Of a stretch of DNA of 64,000 nucleotides, positions 24,401 through 33,846 are shown in pieces; the stretch's first letter is position 1, and every line of letters begins with the position of its first letter. The stretch is from NCBI RefSeq assembly GCF_017352135.1, contig NZ_CP071458.1:62001-126000 (forward strand), read 5' to 3'. The DNA is from Rhizobium lentis (lineage in GTDB: Bacteria > Pseudomonadota > Alphaproteobacteria > Rhizobiales > Rhizobiaceae). A program made the translations under genes and the position numbers. The notes beneath the pieces were generated by a model. It did no database searches. It had not been told where the DNA came from and saw only the letters and a program-made list of their open reading frames with translations.

Positions 24401-25401
24401 CTGTCCGCTTCCTCGAAGATATGCACCGAGCCCGGCCGGATCGTCCAGGACACGGTCTCACCGATTTCGGGTAACTCGTGCCCCATCCTGGCGGCCGAAA
24501 TGAAGTATCCGCCGGTATCCAGGTCGATACGGCTGTGGGCGCCAAGGAATTCCACATGACGGACGGTCGCCGGCAACCCGGCTGGTATCACTTTCCCAAC
24601 GAGTACATCTTCGTGGCGAACAAAAATGCGCCCCCGAACGTCGCTGCCCAGGATTTGCCCGGCAAGCGGCGTGGGCAGTTCGTTGGCGGTGCCGATGAAC
24701 TCGCAGATAAACGGCGTCGCCGGCTCTCGATAAAGAGTACGTCCGTCACCGATCTGTTCAACGCCACCGTTCGCCAGCACGACGATCGTGTCGGACATCG
24801 TGAGTGCATCTTCCTGATCATGCGTGACAAAGACTGCCGTGAAGCCAAATTCCTGCTGGAGCCTCTTGATCTCGCGGCGCATCGTCACTCGCACCTTGGC
24901 GTCGAGATTGGACAATGGTTCGTCGAACAAAAGCACCTTGGAGCCCGCGACAAGCGCGCGCGCAATCGCGACCCGCTGTTGTTGCCCGCCTGACATGGTC
25001 GCTGGCTTCTTGTGCAGCTGCTCCGTAATCCCGGATGTTTCGGCGATCTGGGCGACGCGCTTGCCGATCTCGCTCTGCGGCATCTTCGCCACACGCAAAG
25101 CAAAGGCGATGTTTTCGAACGCCGTCATCGTTGGAAACAGCGCATAGTTCTGGAATACCATACCGACATTACGGCGCTCCGGCGGCTCGTTGGTGATATC
25201 TTTTCCTTCAAGAATAATCCGCCCGCTCATGACCGGATGAAAGCCGGCGAGGGTCCTTAGAACGCTGGATTTGCCGCTGCCGGAGGCCCCGAGCAGAGCA
25301 ACGAACTCTCCTTCGTGAACCTCAAGCGAGAGGTCGCGGATGACCACCTTGTCGCCATAGCCAATATGCAGTTTATCGATGATGAGGATCGGGGTCGGCA
25401 T
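24397..25401 (-). CDS. ABC transporter ATP-binding protein (PotA/FbpC type)
   Basis: With ATG 25401 (MPTPILIIDKLHIGYGDK) the product has 334 residues; AGGAG lies 7 bases upstream. Walker A GASGSGKSS, Q-loop NVGMVFQNYALFP, signature TMSGGQQQRVAIARAL, Walker B VLLFDEPLSNLD and the H-loop VTHDQEDAL are all present, followed by a TOBE domain. It energises the 569-aa permease. It follows the binding-protein gene by 50 bases and overlaps the permease. Confidence 0.9.
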   Translation of the reverse strand: MPTPILIIDKLHIGYGDKVVIRDLSLEVHEGEFVALLGASGSGKSSVLRTLAGFHPVMSGRIILEGKDITNEPPERRNVGMVFQNYALFPTMTAFENIAFALRVAKMPQSEIGKRVAQIAETSGITEQLHKKPATMSGGQQQRVAIARALVAGSKVLLFDEPLSNLDAKVRVTMRREIKRLQQEFGFTAVFVTHDQEDALTMSDTIVVLANGGVEQIGDGRTLYREPATPFICEFIGTANELPTPLAGQILGSDVRGRIFVRHEDVLVGKVIPAGLPATVRHVEFLGAHSRIDLDTGGYFISAARMGHELPEIGETVSWTIRPGSVHIFEEADR

Positions 25402-25451
25402 GATCATACTCCTGTGAAGCCTGGCGATCTGTGTCGCCCGGTCCTGCATCC

Positions 25452-26456
25452 TCACCGGATTTCAAGCTCGATCTTCTGCAACCAGCCGTCCAGTTTGGGC
25501 GCGACGGCATCCCAGTCGATAGGCTGCGCCTTGACTAGTTCCGCATTCGCCTGCACCTCTGGCGGTGATTTCGCCAGCGCCGCCGGTAGCACCGGAACCT
25601 GACCGAACTTTTTGGCGTAGCCGGCCATGACATCGGCAGAGCCGAACCAGTCGACGAATGCCTTTGCCTGCTCCAGCTGATCGGTTCCCGCCATGATCGC
25701 CACGCCTTCGGAGATGACGGGCGTGCCACCTTCCGGGTCAATGACCTTGACTTGCATGCCGAGCTCCTTGGCGTCTTTGATGACGCCGCCGAACCAGTTC
25801 AGATTGATGATCGCACCGCCCGATTTGAAGGCTTCTTTGCGCGCATCGGCGTCATCGACAACGATGGCGTTCGCATAGAATGCGCCAAGAAAATCCCATC
25901 CAGCCTGAGTGACTTCGCCCTTGTCGTCGAGGAACCGGGCCAAGATGCCGGCAAGATAGACCCTTGTCGTCTGCCAGGCGGTGTTGCCGATGACGTATTT
26001 GCCTTTGTATTCGCCCCTTGTCAGGTCCAGCCAGCTTTTCGGCGCCCGCTCAGCGGCAAGCTTGTCGGAATCATAGGCGATGACAACCGGTGTGCTCCAG
26101 AATTTGTAGACAATGCCTTCTTTGTCCTTGTATTGCGCAGGGAGGTCCGCTGCCCAGGCTGGTGTGTATGGTTGGAACAGGCCGTTCTTTTTGAGCAGAG
26201 CCATAGACGTGTCGACCATGCCGAGTACGACATCGGCCTGGGGGTTGTTCTTCTCGGCGACCAGCCGATCAAAAAGTTCTCCTCCGGGTGCGCGCAGAAA
26301 CTGCACATCGTGACCGGCGGCTTTAGCCTGGTCGATTATCCACTGAACGTTCTCTTCTCCCTGAGGTGAATAGACGACAAGACTATTGGCCAAGGCCGGA
26401 GAGGTGACCGCGATCAGGACGGCTGCGAGGGTCAATAAACGTTTGATCTGATGCAT
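25452..26456 (-). CDS. Periplasmic ABC substrate-binding protein (ferric/hexose-phosphate type)
   Basis: The 334-residue product begins with a signal peptide (MHQIKRLLTLAAVLIAVTS then PALA-N). The mature part has the class of fold seen in FbpA/AfuA/PhnS: LVVYSPQGEENVQWI, ADVVLGMVDTSMALLKKNG, WSTPVVIAYDSDKL and GTPVISEGVAIMAGTDQ. It lacks the paired Tyr motif that would argue for ferric iron. It is the first gene of the operon, with a dyad operator and a divergent ROK regulator upstream. That context points to a sugar or sugar-phosphate ligand. Confidence 0.85.
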   Translation of the reverse strand: MHQIKRLLTLAAVLIAVTSPALANSLVVYSPQGEENVQWIIDQAKAAGHDVQFLRAPGGELFDRLVAEKNNPQADVVLGMVDTSMALLKKNGLFQPYTPAWAADLPAQYKDKEGIVYKFWSTPVVIAYDSDKLAAERAPKSWLDLTRGEYKGKYVIGNTAWQTTRVYLAGILARFLDDKGEVTQAGWDFLGAFYANAIVVDDADARKEAFKSGGAIINLNWFGGVIKDAKELGMQVKVIDPEGGTPVISEGVAIMAGTDQLEQAKAFVDWFGSADVMAGYAKKFGQVPVLPAALAKSPPEVQANAELVKAQPIDWDAVAPKLDGWLQKIELEIR

Positions 26457-26529
26457 GGTGTTCCTCTCGTTTCAGTTTGGCCGGTCATCCCCGGCTTGGC
26501 GCCTTATTACCGGAGCTACATGACAGTTT

Positions 26530-26546
26530 AATTACATTGCGTAATT
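26530..26546. promoter_or_regulatory. AATTAC-N5-GTAATT operator between divergent ROK and ABC genes
   Basis: A perfect 6-bp dyad lies in the 150-base intergenic region between the binding-protein gene and the ROK gene. Flanking sequence is very AT-rich (TTTAATATATATTGCAAT), giving likely -10 elements on both strands. ROK repressors bind dyads of this size, so it is the best candidate for shared control. Confidence 0.5.
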
Positions 26547-26603
26547 TAATATATATTGCAATAGCTCTTTGGCTACTAACGATTTGAGGCACTCTTGGAA
26601 CCA

Positions 26604-27761
26604 ATGGACCTTTCACGGAACGAACGACGACTGGTCGAACTGATTTTCGTGGGCAAGAAGATTGCGCGCGTCGACCTGGCCGAACGGTCCGGCATGACAG
26701 GCGCTTCTGTCACTCGGCTGATAGGTCGCTTACTTGAGATCGGACTTCTCATCGAGGTGGTCGAGCGGACCGGCGCCCAAGGCCAGCCTCGGCGCTTGCT
26801 GAGCTTGCGGGCTGACCGGTATCTTTCCGCGGGGATAACATTCTCGGTCTCCCGAATGGAGGTAGCAATTGTTGATCTAGCAGGTAAGATTCTTACCTCC
26901 CGATCAGTCGACATCGAGACCAGCACGGCTTTGTCTGTGGCAGGCGCCGCGCAGGCTGCTATCGCGGCGATGCTGACCGACCTGGGTACGCCTAAGGATC
27001 GCCTTCTCGGGGTCGGCTGCTCTGTGCCCGGCAATTTCGGCACGATGTCGAACATCCTCAAGGCCCACAGCTTCTTCCCGGCTTTCGATGATGGTGAGGT
27101 GGACCAAGCTTTTAAAGCGACTTTCGAAGCGCCCTATTACATCGAGAATGATGGAACAGCTGCAGCGCTCGGAGAGTATGTGTTCGGCGGACGCATCCCG
27201 CAGCCTGATCCGATGTTCTTCATTCACATTGGACACGGTGTCGGGGGAGGGGCGGTTATCGACGGACGGCCGTACCGCGGTGTCAATGGAAACGCCTGCC
27301 TGCCCGGAGTTCTCTACCCGTACGACCAGCCGCGCCCATCCGGCCAAGACCTTTTTGCCACCCTCAACGGTGCCGGCTTCGCCATCCACGACTTCATCGA
27401 CCTCGATCGGTTGCCAGATAGCGCCGAAGCGGCGTTAGAAATCTGGGTTGAACGCGCCGGAAAGCAGCTCAGCGAGACGGTACGTGTAGCAACGGCGATG
27501 TTCGACCCCGCGCTGATTGTCCTTGGGGGACGGCTGCCAGAACTCGTGACAGACAGGCTGGTACGCGCAATTTCCAGTCAGCCAATCCTTGGCCCGTCGC
27601 GCGGTTTGGAGGCTGCCGCAGTCGAGGCCTCTCGACTTGGCCCTCGCGCCGGCGCGATCGGGGCGGCCTGCATTCCGTTCTTTGCCTCTCTCTTTTCCGC
27701 CGCCGTCGCAGACGATGGCAGTCCTTACCTTAACGGTCGCAAGCCCAAATCCCGACCTTAG
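26604..27761 (+). CDS. ROK-family transcriptional regulator without the usual zinc motif
   Basis: ATG 26604 gives 385 residues; an in-frame TTG at 26595 would add three. An N-terminal winged helix (LAERSGMTGASVTRLIGRLL) is followed by a ROK sugar-kinase fold (LLGVGCSVPGNFG; YIENDGTAAALGEYVFGG; FFIHIGHGVGGGAVIDG). The CxCGxxGCxE zinc site of most ROK proteins is absent: after RGVNGNACLPGVLYPYDQ the sequence goes straight to a Pro/Gln stretch. It is divergent from the ABC operon and probably represses it. Confidence 0.83.
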   Translation: MDLSRNERRLVELIFVGKKIARVDLAERSGMTGASVTRLIGRLLEIGLLIEVVERTGAQGQPRRLLSLRADRYLSAGITFSVSRMEVAIVDLAGKILTSRSVDIETSTALSVAGAAQAAIAAMLTDLGTPKDRLLGVGCSVPGNFGTMSNILKAHSFFPAFDDGEVDQAFKATFEAPYYIENDGTAAALGEYVFGGRIPQPDPMFFIHIGHGVGGGAVIDGRPYRGVNGNACLPGVLYPYDQPRPSGQDLFATLNGAGFAIHDFIDLDRLPDSAEAALEIWVERAGKQLSETVRVATAMFDPALIVLGGRLPELVTDRLVRAISSQPILGPSRGLEAAAVEASRLGPRAGAIGAACIPFFASLFSAAVADDGSPYLNGRKPKSRP

Positions 27762-27877
27762 AAAATTTGATTGCGCGCCTGAGTCTCTTTAAGAAGTCAA
27801 CCGGGGCAGGCCCAGGCGCGAACCGCACCTTGCAGGTCCGCAAGCCCTTCCTTGCAGATCGGTGCCGCTACAAAGCC

Positions 27878-29137
27878 TCAAATGACCAGCTTGAGGTGGC
27901 TGGATAAAACCAGACCCGCGGCGCCGCGCAGAGCCGTATGGCCTTCGCCGATACCATTCACCGTGATCGATATCTCCTGACCAGGTCTCTTCACCACCAG
28001 TTGCTCGACATGCTGCCTGATCAGCTCTGCTGCCTTCAATCCGCCTCCGGCGACGTCTCCATGAAGGACATAGGAGTTGAGGGAGAGTGTTTGCTGCAGA
28101 TTGACGATGCCGAAGGCTACGTTCCGCGTATAACGGTCGAGAAGCTCCTCTGCCGCCTTCGAGCCTTCGTCTGCTTCCTTGACAAGCCTGGCACAGGTGA
28201 CGCTCTTGGGATGCGGAAAGCTCAATCGGGCGGCTTGTTTTCGTAACCAAGGAAGGGCAGCGACGGTCTCCCAGCAGCCGTGCTTTCCGCAATTGCAAAG
28301 GGCACCATCGATCTGCACCACGCTGTGACCGAGCTCGCCGCCGGATCCGGCGAGTCCACGATAGACCTTGCCGTCGATGAAGAAGGCGCCGCCGAGAACC
28401 TCGCCAGTATAGACTGCTGCGAAATTTTGTTGGCCGCGACCGGGTCCGAACCATCTGTCCCCAACAAGCAAGGCACGGGGGTGGTGATCGATGACAACCG
28501 GAAGAGAGAAGCGTTCTTGTAGTATTGCTACGAGGGGAAGTCCCGTTAGAACGGGAGCAAGGTTGACGGTAAGAATGGTTCCATTGTCACTGTCGATCAT
28601 TCCAGCCGAGGCCACGCCAATGCCGAAAGGCGCCTGTTGGGCCTGAGACAGTGTGGCAGTAAGCGTCTCCGTCATGACCGCGATGAATGCTTCTGTGTCG
28701 CCATGCGTATCAAACTCAGCTTTCGCAACGGCCTTGATCTCACCGGTTAGCGCCACGAGGCATGTTTGTATCGTGCCGGGCAGAAGGAGGACTGCGCCAA
28801 GCATCGGTGCATCGGGGTTAAAATAAAGCGGACGAGCCGGCTTGCCGCCTTTGACGTCGGAAGGTGACGCATCTCCCTCAACAAGAAGCTGGTCTTCGAT
28901 CATCGGCTGCACAATACCGGTTATCGTGGTCCGGTTGACACCTGCAAGTCGAGCGAGATCTGCCCGGCTTTTGGGTCCGTTATCATATAAGGCCTGAAGG
29001 ACGCGACCGCGGTTTATCGCGCCAAGTGCCGATTGGGAGACAAGTGTCACGTTGCCGCCGTTCTCGCCGGCGGCGACTTCTCTGCTTGCAGGGGTGCGCT
29101 GGCCCAACGAATAGGACGGCTGGCTCTCAAACTTCAA
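27878..29137 (-). CDS. ROK-family transcriptional regulator (copy A)
   Basis: The 419-residue product has a winged helix (SRADLARLAGVNRTTITGIV, about 56-75), a ROK fold (GIGVASAGMIDSDNGTIL; VIDHHPRALLVGDRWFG) and a zinc motif CNCGKHGCWE. It resembles the regulator at 37164-38477, so the two are paralogues. It is divergent from the carbohydrate ABC operon starting at 29424 and probably controls it through the dyad at 29291-29311. It is convergent with the ROK gene at 26604; the 115 bases between hold no clear terminator. Confidence 0.85.
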   Translation of the reverse strand: MKFESQPSYSLGQRTPASREVAAGENGGNVTLVSQSALGAINRGRVLQALYDNGPKSRADLARLAGVNRTTITGIVQPMIEDQLLVEGDASPSDVKGGKPARPLYFNPDAPMLGAVLLLPGTIQTCLVALTGEIKAVAKAEFDTHGDTEAFIAVMTETLTATLSQAQQAPFGIGVASAGMIDSDNGTILTVNLAPVLTGLPLVAILQERFSLPVVIDHHPRALLVGDRWFGPGRGQQNFAAVYTGEVLGGAFFIDGKVYRGLAGSGGELGHSVVQIDGALCNCGKHGCWETVAALPWLRKQAARLSFPHPKSVTCARLVKEADEGSKAAEELLDRYTRNVAFGIVNLQQTLSLNSYVLHGDVAGGGLKAAELIRQHVEQLVVKRPGQEISITVNGIGEGHTALRGAAGLVLSSHLKLVI

Positions 29138-29290
29138 TTCTCTTCTCCAATCTACCGGATCCTTTTAGCCCGTACATTATCGAACGGCCATACAACATAA
29201 GGCCCTTTCCGGTGATGCAAGCAGGACGTCGATGACAACCGCGGTACAGCGCAGAAATTTTCGCCGCGACAACTTCTTGACACTAACATA

Positions 29291-29311
29291 AGTTTGTGCG
29301 AGGTACAAACT
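29291..29311. promoter_or_regulatory. AGTTTGT-N7-ACAAACT operator overlapping a promoter
   Basis: This is a perfect 7-bp dyad with flanking TA/AA. TTGACA at 29277-29282 would place a -10 element inside the dyad, so a bound protein would block the ABC operon. ROK repressors of rhizobia use TTAGTTTG-like half sites. The regulator gene at 27878-29137 is divergent from here. Confidence 0.6.
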
Positions 29312-29423
29312 AACTGCTTACAAAAAGCACATTAGGGGTAACAATCTCAGTATCGACAAGCGGAAGCCCAGGGCTGCGCTGAAGGGCCGGGGTTGGGATA
29401 CGAAGCAACTGAGGAGGCTGTTT

Positions 29424-30878
29424 ATGACAATCGATATCGGAAATATGTCGCGACGTGACCTGCTGAAAAGCGCTTCCGTCGCAGCTCTTGTGGCTGGCGC
29501 GGGATCATTGGCCGTGCCACGGCGAGGGGCGGCACAGGATGCGAACACGGTGCGCGTCCTGTCCGTTGAAGACCCATTCTTTTTCTCAATGAAGGCGCTG
29601 GTGCCAGAATACGAGAAGGAAACCGGCATCAAGGTGGAACTGGAAAGCCTCTCGTATGACGCCCTTCAGTCGCGCCTCGTCTCTGCCTTTGTCGCCAAGA
29701 CCTCCGACGCCGATGTCATCGTTGTCGACCAGATGTGGCTCGGGCAGTACCTCGACAATGGCTGGATCATCTCGCTGAATGATTTTATTGCCAAGGACAA
29801 CGAATTCGACCTCTCAGACTTCATCCCGGAGGTCCTTTATTCCTCGAATATGTGGCGCGGCCAGGTCGGCACATTGCCGGTCGCCGCCTATGCCCAGGGG
29901 GTTATGTACCGCAAGGACGTCTTTGACGAACTCGGCATTGCAGCGCCGCCGACCGAGACGTCGGAAGACTGGACCTGGACGAAATACGTCGACACCCTGA
30001 AGTCGATGGAAGGCAAATCATTTGGCGGCAAGCCGCTCTTCCCAACCGTCGTTTGCGGTTCCCAGCCGTCGCCGATCGTCCACATGTTTACGCAGGTCTC
30101 AGCAAGCCACGGGGCGAACTGGTTCAAATCGTTCCCGACCGCCCCGTGGGATTTCTCCCCGCAGTTGACAAGCCCGGCCTGGATCAAGTCTGTCGAAGTC
30201 TACAGGCAGCTCTACAAGCTGTCTCCGCCTGAAGCCATCAATTATGTCTGGTTCGACGCCGGCACCCGTTTCGCCAAGGGCGACATCGGCATGTTCTATT
30301 GGTGGACCCCGTACTTCTATCTGATCAAGAATTCCGGTTACATGACCGGTAAGAAATCGGACGTCATGGAGAAGTATGCAACCGCAGCCTTGCCGAAAGC
30401 TGAGGGCGTGCCTCAGACGGTCAGCCTCGGTGGCTGGAGCCTTGGCATCCCGTCCAGTTCCGAAAGGCAAGAGGCAGGCTACGCCTTCATCAAATGGGCG
30501 ACCTCGAAGGCCACGCAGAAGAAAATGGCTCTTTGGCCGGACCTCAACTACCAGTTCTCCGACTTTGCGCGCGTTTCGCTCTATCAAGACGAGGAAGTCA
30601 AGGCGATCTATCCCTACCTCGATGTGCAGTATGCGATGATGAAGCAGGGCAACGGCAAGGTCACACGCCCGCCGGTCCCGGGTTACACGGCTGTCGAAAG
30701 TGTGCTGGGCCTGACCTTGAACCAGCTATTGACCGGAACCGAAGAGCCGAAGACCGGCCTCGAGCGCGCCAACAGCCTGTTCGAGAGCATCCTGAAGGGC
30801 AATCTCATGATCCCTTATCAAAGGGACAGCTACGCGGATTCTCTTGACGGGGCCAAAGCCCTGATCGCCAAGAAGTAA
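29424..30878 (+). CDS. ABC sugar-type substrate-binding protein with Tat-like signal
   Basis: The 484-residue product starts with a twin-arginine-like signal (MSRRDLLKSASVAALVAG, then a hydrophobic stretch to about residue 38). The mature protein is a family-1 extracellular solute-binding protein: VPEYEKETGIKVELES, DADVIVVDQMWLGQYLDNGW, LPVAAYAQGVMYRKDVFDEL and GGWSLGIPSSSERQEAGYAF. It is longer than most (about 430). ATG 29424 follows AGGAGGCTGTTT. It is first in a plus-strand operon of binding protein, two permeases, oxidoreductase and ATPase. The ligand is probably a carbohydrate or cyclitol. Confidence 0.88.
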   Translation: MTIDIGNMSRRDLLKSASVAALVAGAGSLAVPRRGAAQDANTVRVLSVEDPFFFSMKALVPEYEKETGIKVELESLSYDALQSRLVSAFVAKTSDADVIVVDQMWLGQYLDNGWIISLNDFIAKDNEFDLSDFIPEVLYSSNMWRGQVGTLPVAAYAQGVMYRKDVFDELGIAAPPTETSEDWTWTKYVDTLKSMEGKSFGGKPLFPTVVCGSQPSPIVHMFTQVSASHGANWFKSFPTAPWDFSPQLTSPAWIKSVEVYRQLYKLSPPEAINYVWFDAGTRFAKGDIGMFYWWTPYFYLIKNSGYMTGKKSDVMEKYATAALPKAEGVPQTVSLGGWSLGIPSSSERQEAGYAFIKWATSKATQKKMALWPDLNYQFSDFARVSLYQDEEVKAIYPYLDVQYAMMKQGNGKVTRPPVPGYTAVESVLGLTLNQLLTGTEEPKTGLERANSLFESILKGNLMIPYQRDSYADSLDGAKALIAKK

Positions 30879-30893
30879 CAGAGTTCTCCTCGG

Positions 30894-30919
30894 GCCGGCG
30901 CGACAGCGATCGCGCCGGC
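30894..30919 (+). promoter_or_regulatory. Hairpin between binding-protein and permease genes
   Basis: GCCGGCGCG and CGCGCCGGC form a perfect 9-bp stem with an 8-base loop, 15 bases after the binding-protein stop and without a T-run. Such intercistronic stems commonly protect the upstream mRNA so the binding protein is made in excess. Confidence 0.6.
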
Positions 30920-30948
30920 ATCCACTTGAAGAAGAACTGGATCTGGCA

Positions 30949-31878
30949 ATGCACACGACAACTGTTCGCTCTCCGCGAGCCTTCGGGCCTGCCCGGAAGA
31001 GCTTTATCCGACGAAACCTGCCATACTTGCTGATTGCGCCTTCGGTGGTGATGCTGCTCGCTCTGATCGCCTACCCCTTGCTGTTTGCCCTAAGATCGAG
31101 CTTCTACTTCTGGAACCTGCAAATCGGCCCGGAGCCGCTCCAGTTCGTTGGCTTCGAAAATTATGTGCAGGCCTTCAACGCATTCGACTTTCGCGCCGCG
31201 CTCACCAATACCCTGATCCTGTCGATCCTTGGCACGGCACTTGAATTCATATTCGGCCTGGCGATTGCACTCATTCTGCTCAAGGCACTGCCTGGCATGA
31301 ACATCGTGCGGGCCCTGCTGATCTTGCCCACCACGATCGCGCCCATCGTCGTCGGCTTTTTGTTCCGCTACCTCTATGATCCCGGCGGTGGACTGTTGAG
31401 CTGGCTGTTGCAGTCGCTCTGGCTCCCCGTTCCCGCTCAGGGAATTCTTGGCTCGCCATCGACAGCACTCGCGGCCATCCTCTTCGTCGACATCTGGCAG
31501 TGGACGCCGTTCTTTGCAATCGTTCTCTATGCGAGCCTTTTGGCCGTGCCCGACGAGATTTTGGAGGCCGCACGCCTGGATCGCGCGTCTGCATGGACGA
31601 TCCTGATGCGGATCAAGCTGCCGCTGATCAAGCGCACCGCAATCATTATCGTCATGCTGCGCTTCATGCAGATCTTCAACACCTTCGACACAGTGCTTGT
31701 GCTCACCCGCGGCGGACCGGGCACGTCGACGCGCACCCTTGGATACTCTCTCTACGAACAGGGCCTTGTCAACTTCAACATCGGCCTGGTCAGCGCCATG
31801 ACCTGGATCACCGTGCTGATCGTCAACGTCATCGTTGCCCTCTACGTCTTCTTCGCGTTCCGAAACGAGGAGTGGTAA
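30949..31878 (+). CDS. ABC sugar permease, MalF/UgpA type
   Basis: The 309-residue inner-membrane protein has about six hydrophobic helices and the EAA loop EILEAARLDRASAWTILMRI. It begins with a basic segment (RKSFIRRNLPYLLIAPSVVM), the normal first-helix pattern for MalF-type permeases. It pairs with the next permease, whose start lies one base after this stop. Confidence 0.9.
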   Translation: MHTTTVRSPRAFGPARKSFIRRNLPYLLIAPSVVMLLALIAYPLLFALRSSFYFWNLQIGPEPLQFVGFENYVQAFNAFDFRAALTNTLILSILGTALEFIFGLAIALILLKALPGMNIVRALLILPTTIAPIVVGFLFRYLYDPGGGLLSWLLQSLWLPVPAQGILGSPSTALAAILFVDIWQWTPFFAIVLYASLLAVPDEILEAARLDRASAWTILMRIKLPLIKRTAIIIVMLRFMQIFNTFDTVLVLTRGGPGTSTRTLGYSLYEQGLVNFNIGLVSAMTWITVLIVNVIVALYVFFAFRNEEW

Positions 31879-31879
31879 A

Positions 31880-32713
31880 ATGTCCCGCCGCCACACGAGC
31901 TTCAACACGGCACTCACCTACGCCGCCGGCCTCCTCTTCCTGGCAATCTTTGTCGGTCCGATTCTGTGGTTCATCGCTCTTGCGATCCGGCCGGCCGAGA
32001 CGGCATTCACCATGCCGCCGCAACTTACCTTCGAACCCAATCTCGATGCTTTCCGGCACATCCTCGTCGATCCGGGTACCAACGCGCCGCAACTGGTCAA
32101 CAGCCTCATCGTCGCAATCGGTGCTGTGCTACTCAATCTGCCCTTTTCGGTTCCTGCGGCCTATGCGTTGTCCCGTTTCAAGCTCCGCGGCAAGAAGAAC
32201 ATCATGTTGTGGTATCTCGGGCTGTTGATGGCCCCGCCGGTCGCGTTCCTGATCCCGTATTTCATCCTCATCACGCGCATCGGTCTGCAGGGTTCCTATT
32301 TCTCCATGATCCTGGTCCTGCAGACGCTGACGATCCCGTTTTCCGTCTGGTTGATGAAGAGTTTCATCGATGAAGTGCCGGTGGAACTGGAGGAGGCTGC
32401 CCGGGTCGACGGCGCCCGCTGGTACACGATCATGTTGCGGATCACGCTGCCGATCGTTCGTCCCGGCATCATTGTCACCTCGATGTTCGCCTTCGTGTTC
32501 GCATGGAACAATGCCGCTTTTCCGCTGGTGCTGAGCTCACGCTCGACCGCCACTCTTCCGATCGGAACACTTGGATATTTCGCAACGAGCGGAGTGACCT
32601 GGAACTACATCGCCGCCGCAGCAGTGCTCGCGATGATACCTCCGATGATCATCTTCCTTGTTTTCGATCGATACGTCGTACGAGGCCTCACCTTTGGTTC
32701 GGTGAAGGGCTGA
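31880..32713 (+). CDS. ABC sugar permease, MalG/UgpE type
   Basis: The start at ATG 31880 (MSRRHTSFNTALTYAAG) immediately follows the upstream permease stop (TAAAATG), giving 277 residues. Six hydrophobic helices are visible, with the EAA loop VELEEAARVDGARWYTIMLR. It forms the membrane channel with the MalF-type subunit. Confidence 0.9.
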   Translation: MSRRHTSFNTALTYAAGLLFLAIFVGPILWFIALAIRPAETAFTMPPQLTFEPNLDAFRHILVDPGTNAPQLVNSLIVAIGAVLLNLPFSVPAAYALSRFKLRGKKNIMLWYLGLLMAPPVAFLIPYFILITRIGLQGSYFSMILVLQTLTIPFSVWLMKSFIDEVPVELEEAARVDGARWYTIMLRITLPIVRPGIIVTSMFAFVFAWNNAAFPLVLSSRSTATLPIGTLGYFATSGVTWNYIAAAAVLAMIPPMIIFLVFDRYVVRGLTFGSVKG

Positions 32714-32741
32714 GCTTTCCCTTTATGAATGGAGTAATGAA

Positions 32742-33767
32742 ATGAGCAGACTGCGAATGGGCGTCATTGGCGCCGGTCTTTGGGGCGGCAATCACGCCCA
32801 CACCTTTAATGTCTTGCCGGAGACCGAGCTGGTCGGCGTCTGCGACCTCGATGAGGGCAGGGCGCTGAAGATGAAGGAAACCTACGGCGCAACGCGGGCC
32901 TTCACCGATTATCAGAAGCTGATCTCCAGCGATCAGATCGATGCGATCTCGGTTGCGACACCCGACTTTACCCACACGCCGATAATCCTCGCCGCTCTGA
33001 AAGCTGACAAACACGTGTTGAGCGAAAAGCCGCTTGCGACGACGGTGAGTGAAGCCGAGGAAATTGCGGCGGCTGCCGCAAAATCCAAGGGCAAGCTGAT
33101 GATTGATTTCCACAACCGTGTGAATCCGATCCTCGCCCAGGTTCGCGACATGATTCAGGACGGTCAGATCGGCTTGGCAAAGCACGGGACCGCGCGTCTT
33201 TCGAATACGACATTCGTTCCATTCGAAATGCTGAGCTGGGCTGCAAAGTCTTCGGCACTCTGGTTCCTGGGAAGCCACCTCGTCGATGTCCTGCGTTTCA
33301 TTCTCGCAGACGAGGTCGTGCGTGTTTATTCCGTCGCCCGCTCTGGGACACTGTCTGCCGGCGGCGTGGATACGAAAGACTTCCATGCGTCGATCCTTGA
33401 ATTTTCCAAGGGCACGGTCGTGACCATGGAGAACAGCTGGATCCTGTCGCGCGACAATCCCTCGCTCGTCGATTTCAAGGTCGAGTTCGTTGGTGAAAAG
33501 GGCCAGATCCAGGCAGACCCGACCCATAGCGGCGGCCTGCGCCGTATCGTCGACGGCGGACTGAAATACAATGACTACATCGGCATAACGCCAACCGGCG
33601 CGACGCGTATCGGTGGCTTCGTGTTGGAATCCATCGCTCGCTTCGTCGATAGCGTGGTGCGTGATGCTCCTCTGCTGGCAGATGCACAGGACGGTCTGGA
33701 AAACACCAAGATCCTGGCGGCGATCGAACAATCGGTCGCAAGCGGCAAGGCTGTGAACATCGGCTAA
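32742..33767 (+). CDS. Gfo/Idh/MocA-family NAD(P)-dependent oxidoreductase
   Basis: The 341-residue product starts with a Rossmann motif (GVIGAGLWGGNHAHTF), then VCDLDEGRALKM, the SVATPDFTHTPIILAAL strand-turn and the EKPLATT motif (catalytic-type Lys of this family). The C-terminal domain holds GSHLVDVLRFIL with the expected His. Relatives oxidise sugars, inositols or amino-sugars. It lies inside the ABC operon, so it probably starts breakdown of the imported compound. The substrate cannot be read from sequence. Confidence 0.88.
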   Translation: MSRLRMGVIGAGLWGGNHAHTFNVLPETELVGVCDLDEGRALKMKETYGATRAFTDYQKLISSDQIDAISVATPDFTHTPIILAALKADKHVLSEKPLATTVSEAEEIAAAAAKSKGKLMIDFHNRVNPILAQVRDMIQDGQIGLAKHGTARLSNTTFVPFEMLSWAAKSSALWFLGSHLVDVLRFILADEVVRVYSVARSGTLSAGGVDTKDFHASILEFSKGTVVTMENSWILSRDNPSLVDFKVEFVGEKGQIQADPTHSGGLRRIVDGGLKYNDYIGITPTGATRIGGFVLESIARFVDSVVRDAPLLADAQDGLENTKILAAIEQSVASGKAVNIG

Positions 33768-33846
33768 TGCCGCACCCAAAAGCTCGGGGCAAATCCGTGC
33801 GAACAGTTCGGCTTGCCTCGCCCAAAAATACTGGGAGTAGATAAAA

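Noticed and set aside
25452..26456. Annotation as a ferric iron-binding protein
   Set aside because: The diagnostic paired tyrosines were not seen, and the operon partners are a sugar-type isomerase and a ROK regulator.
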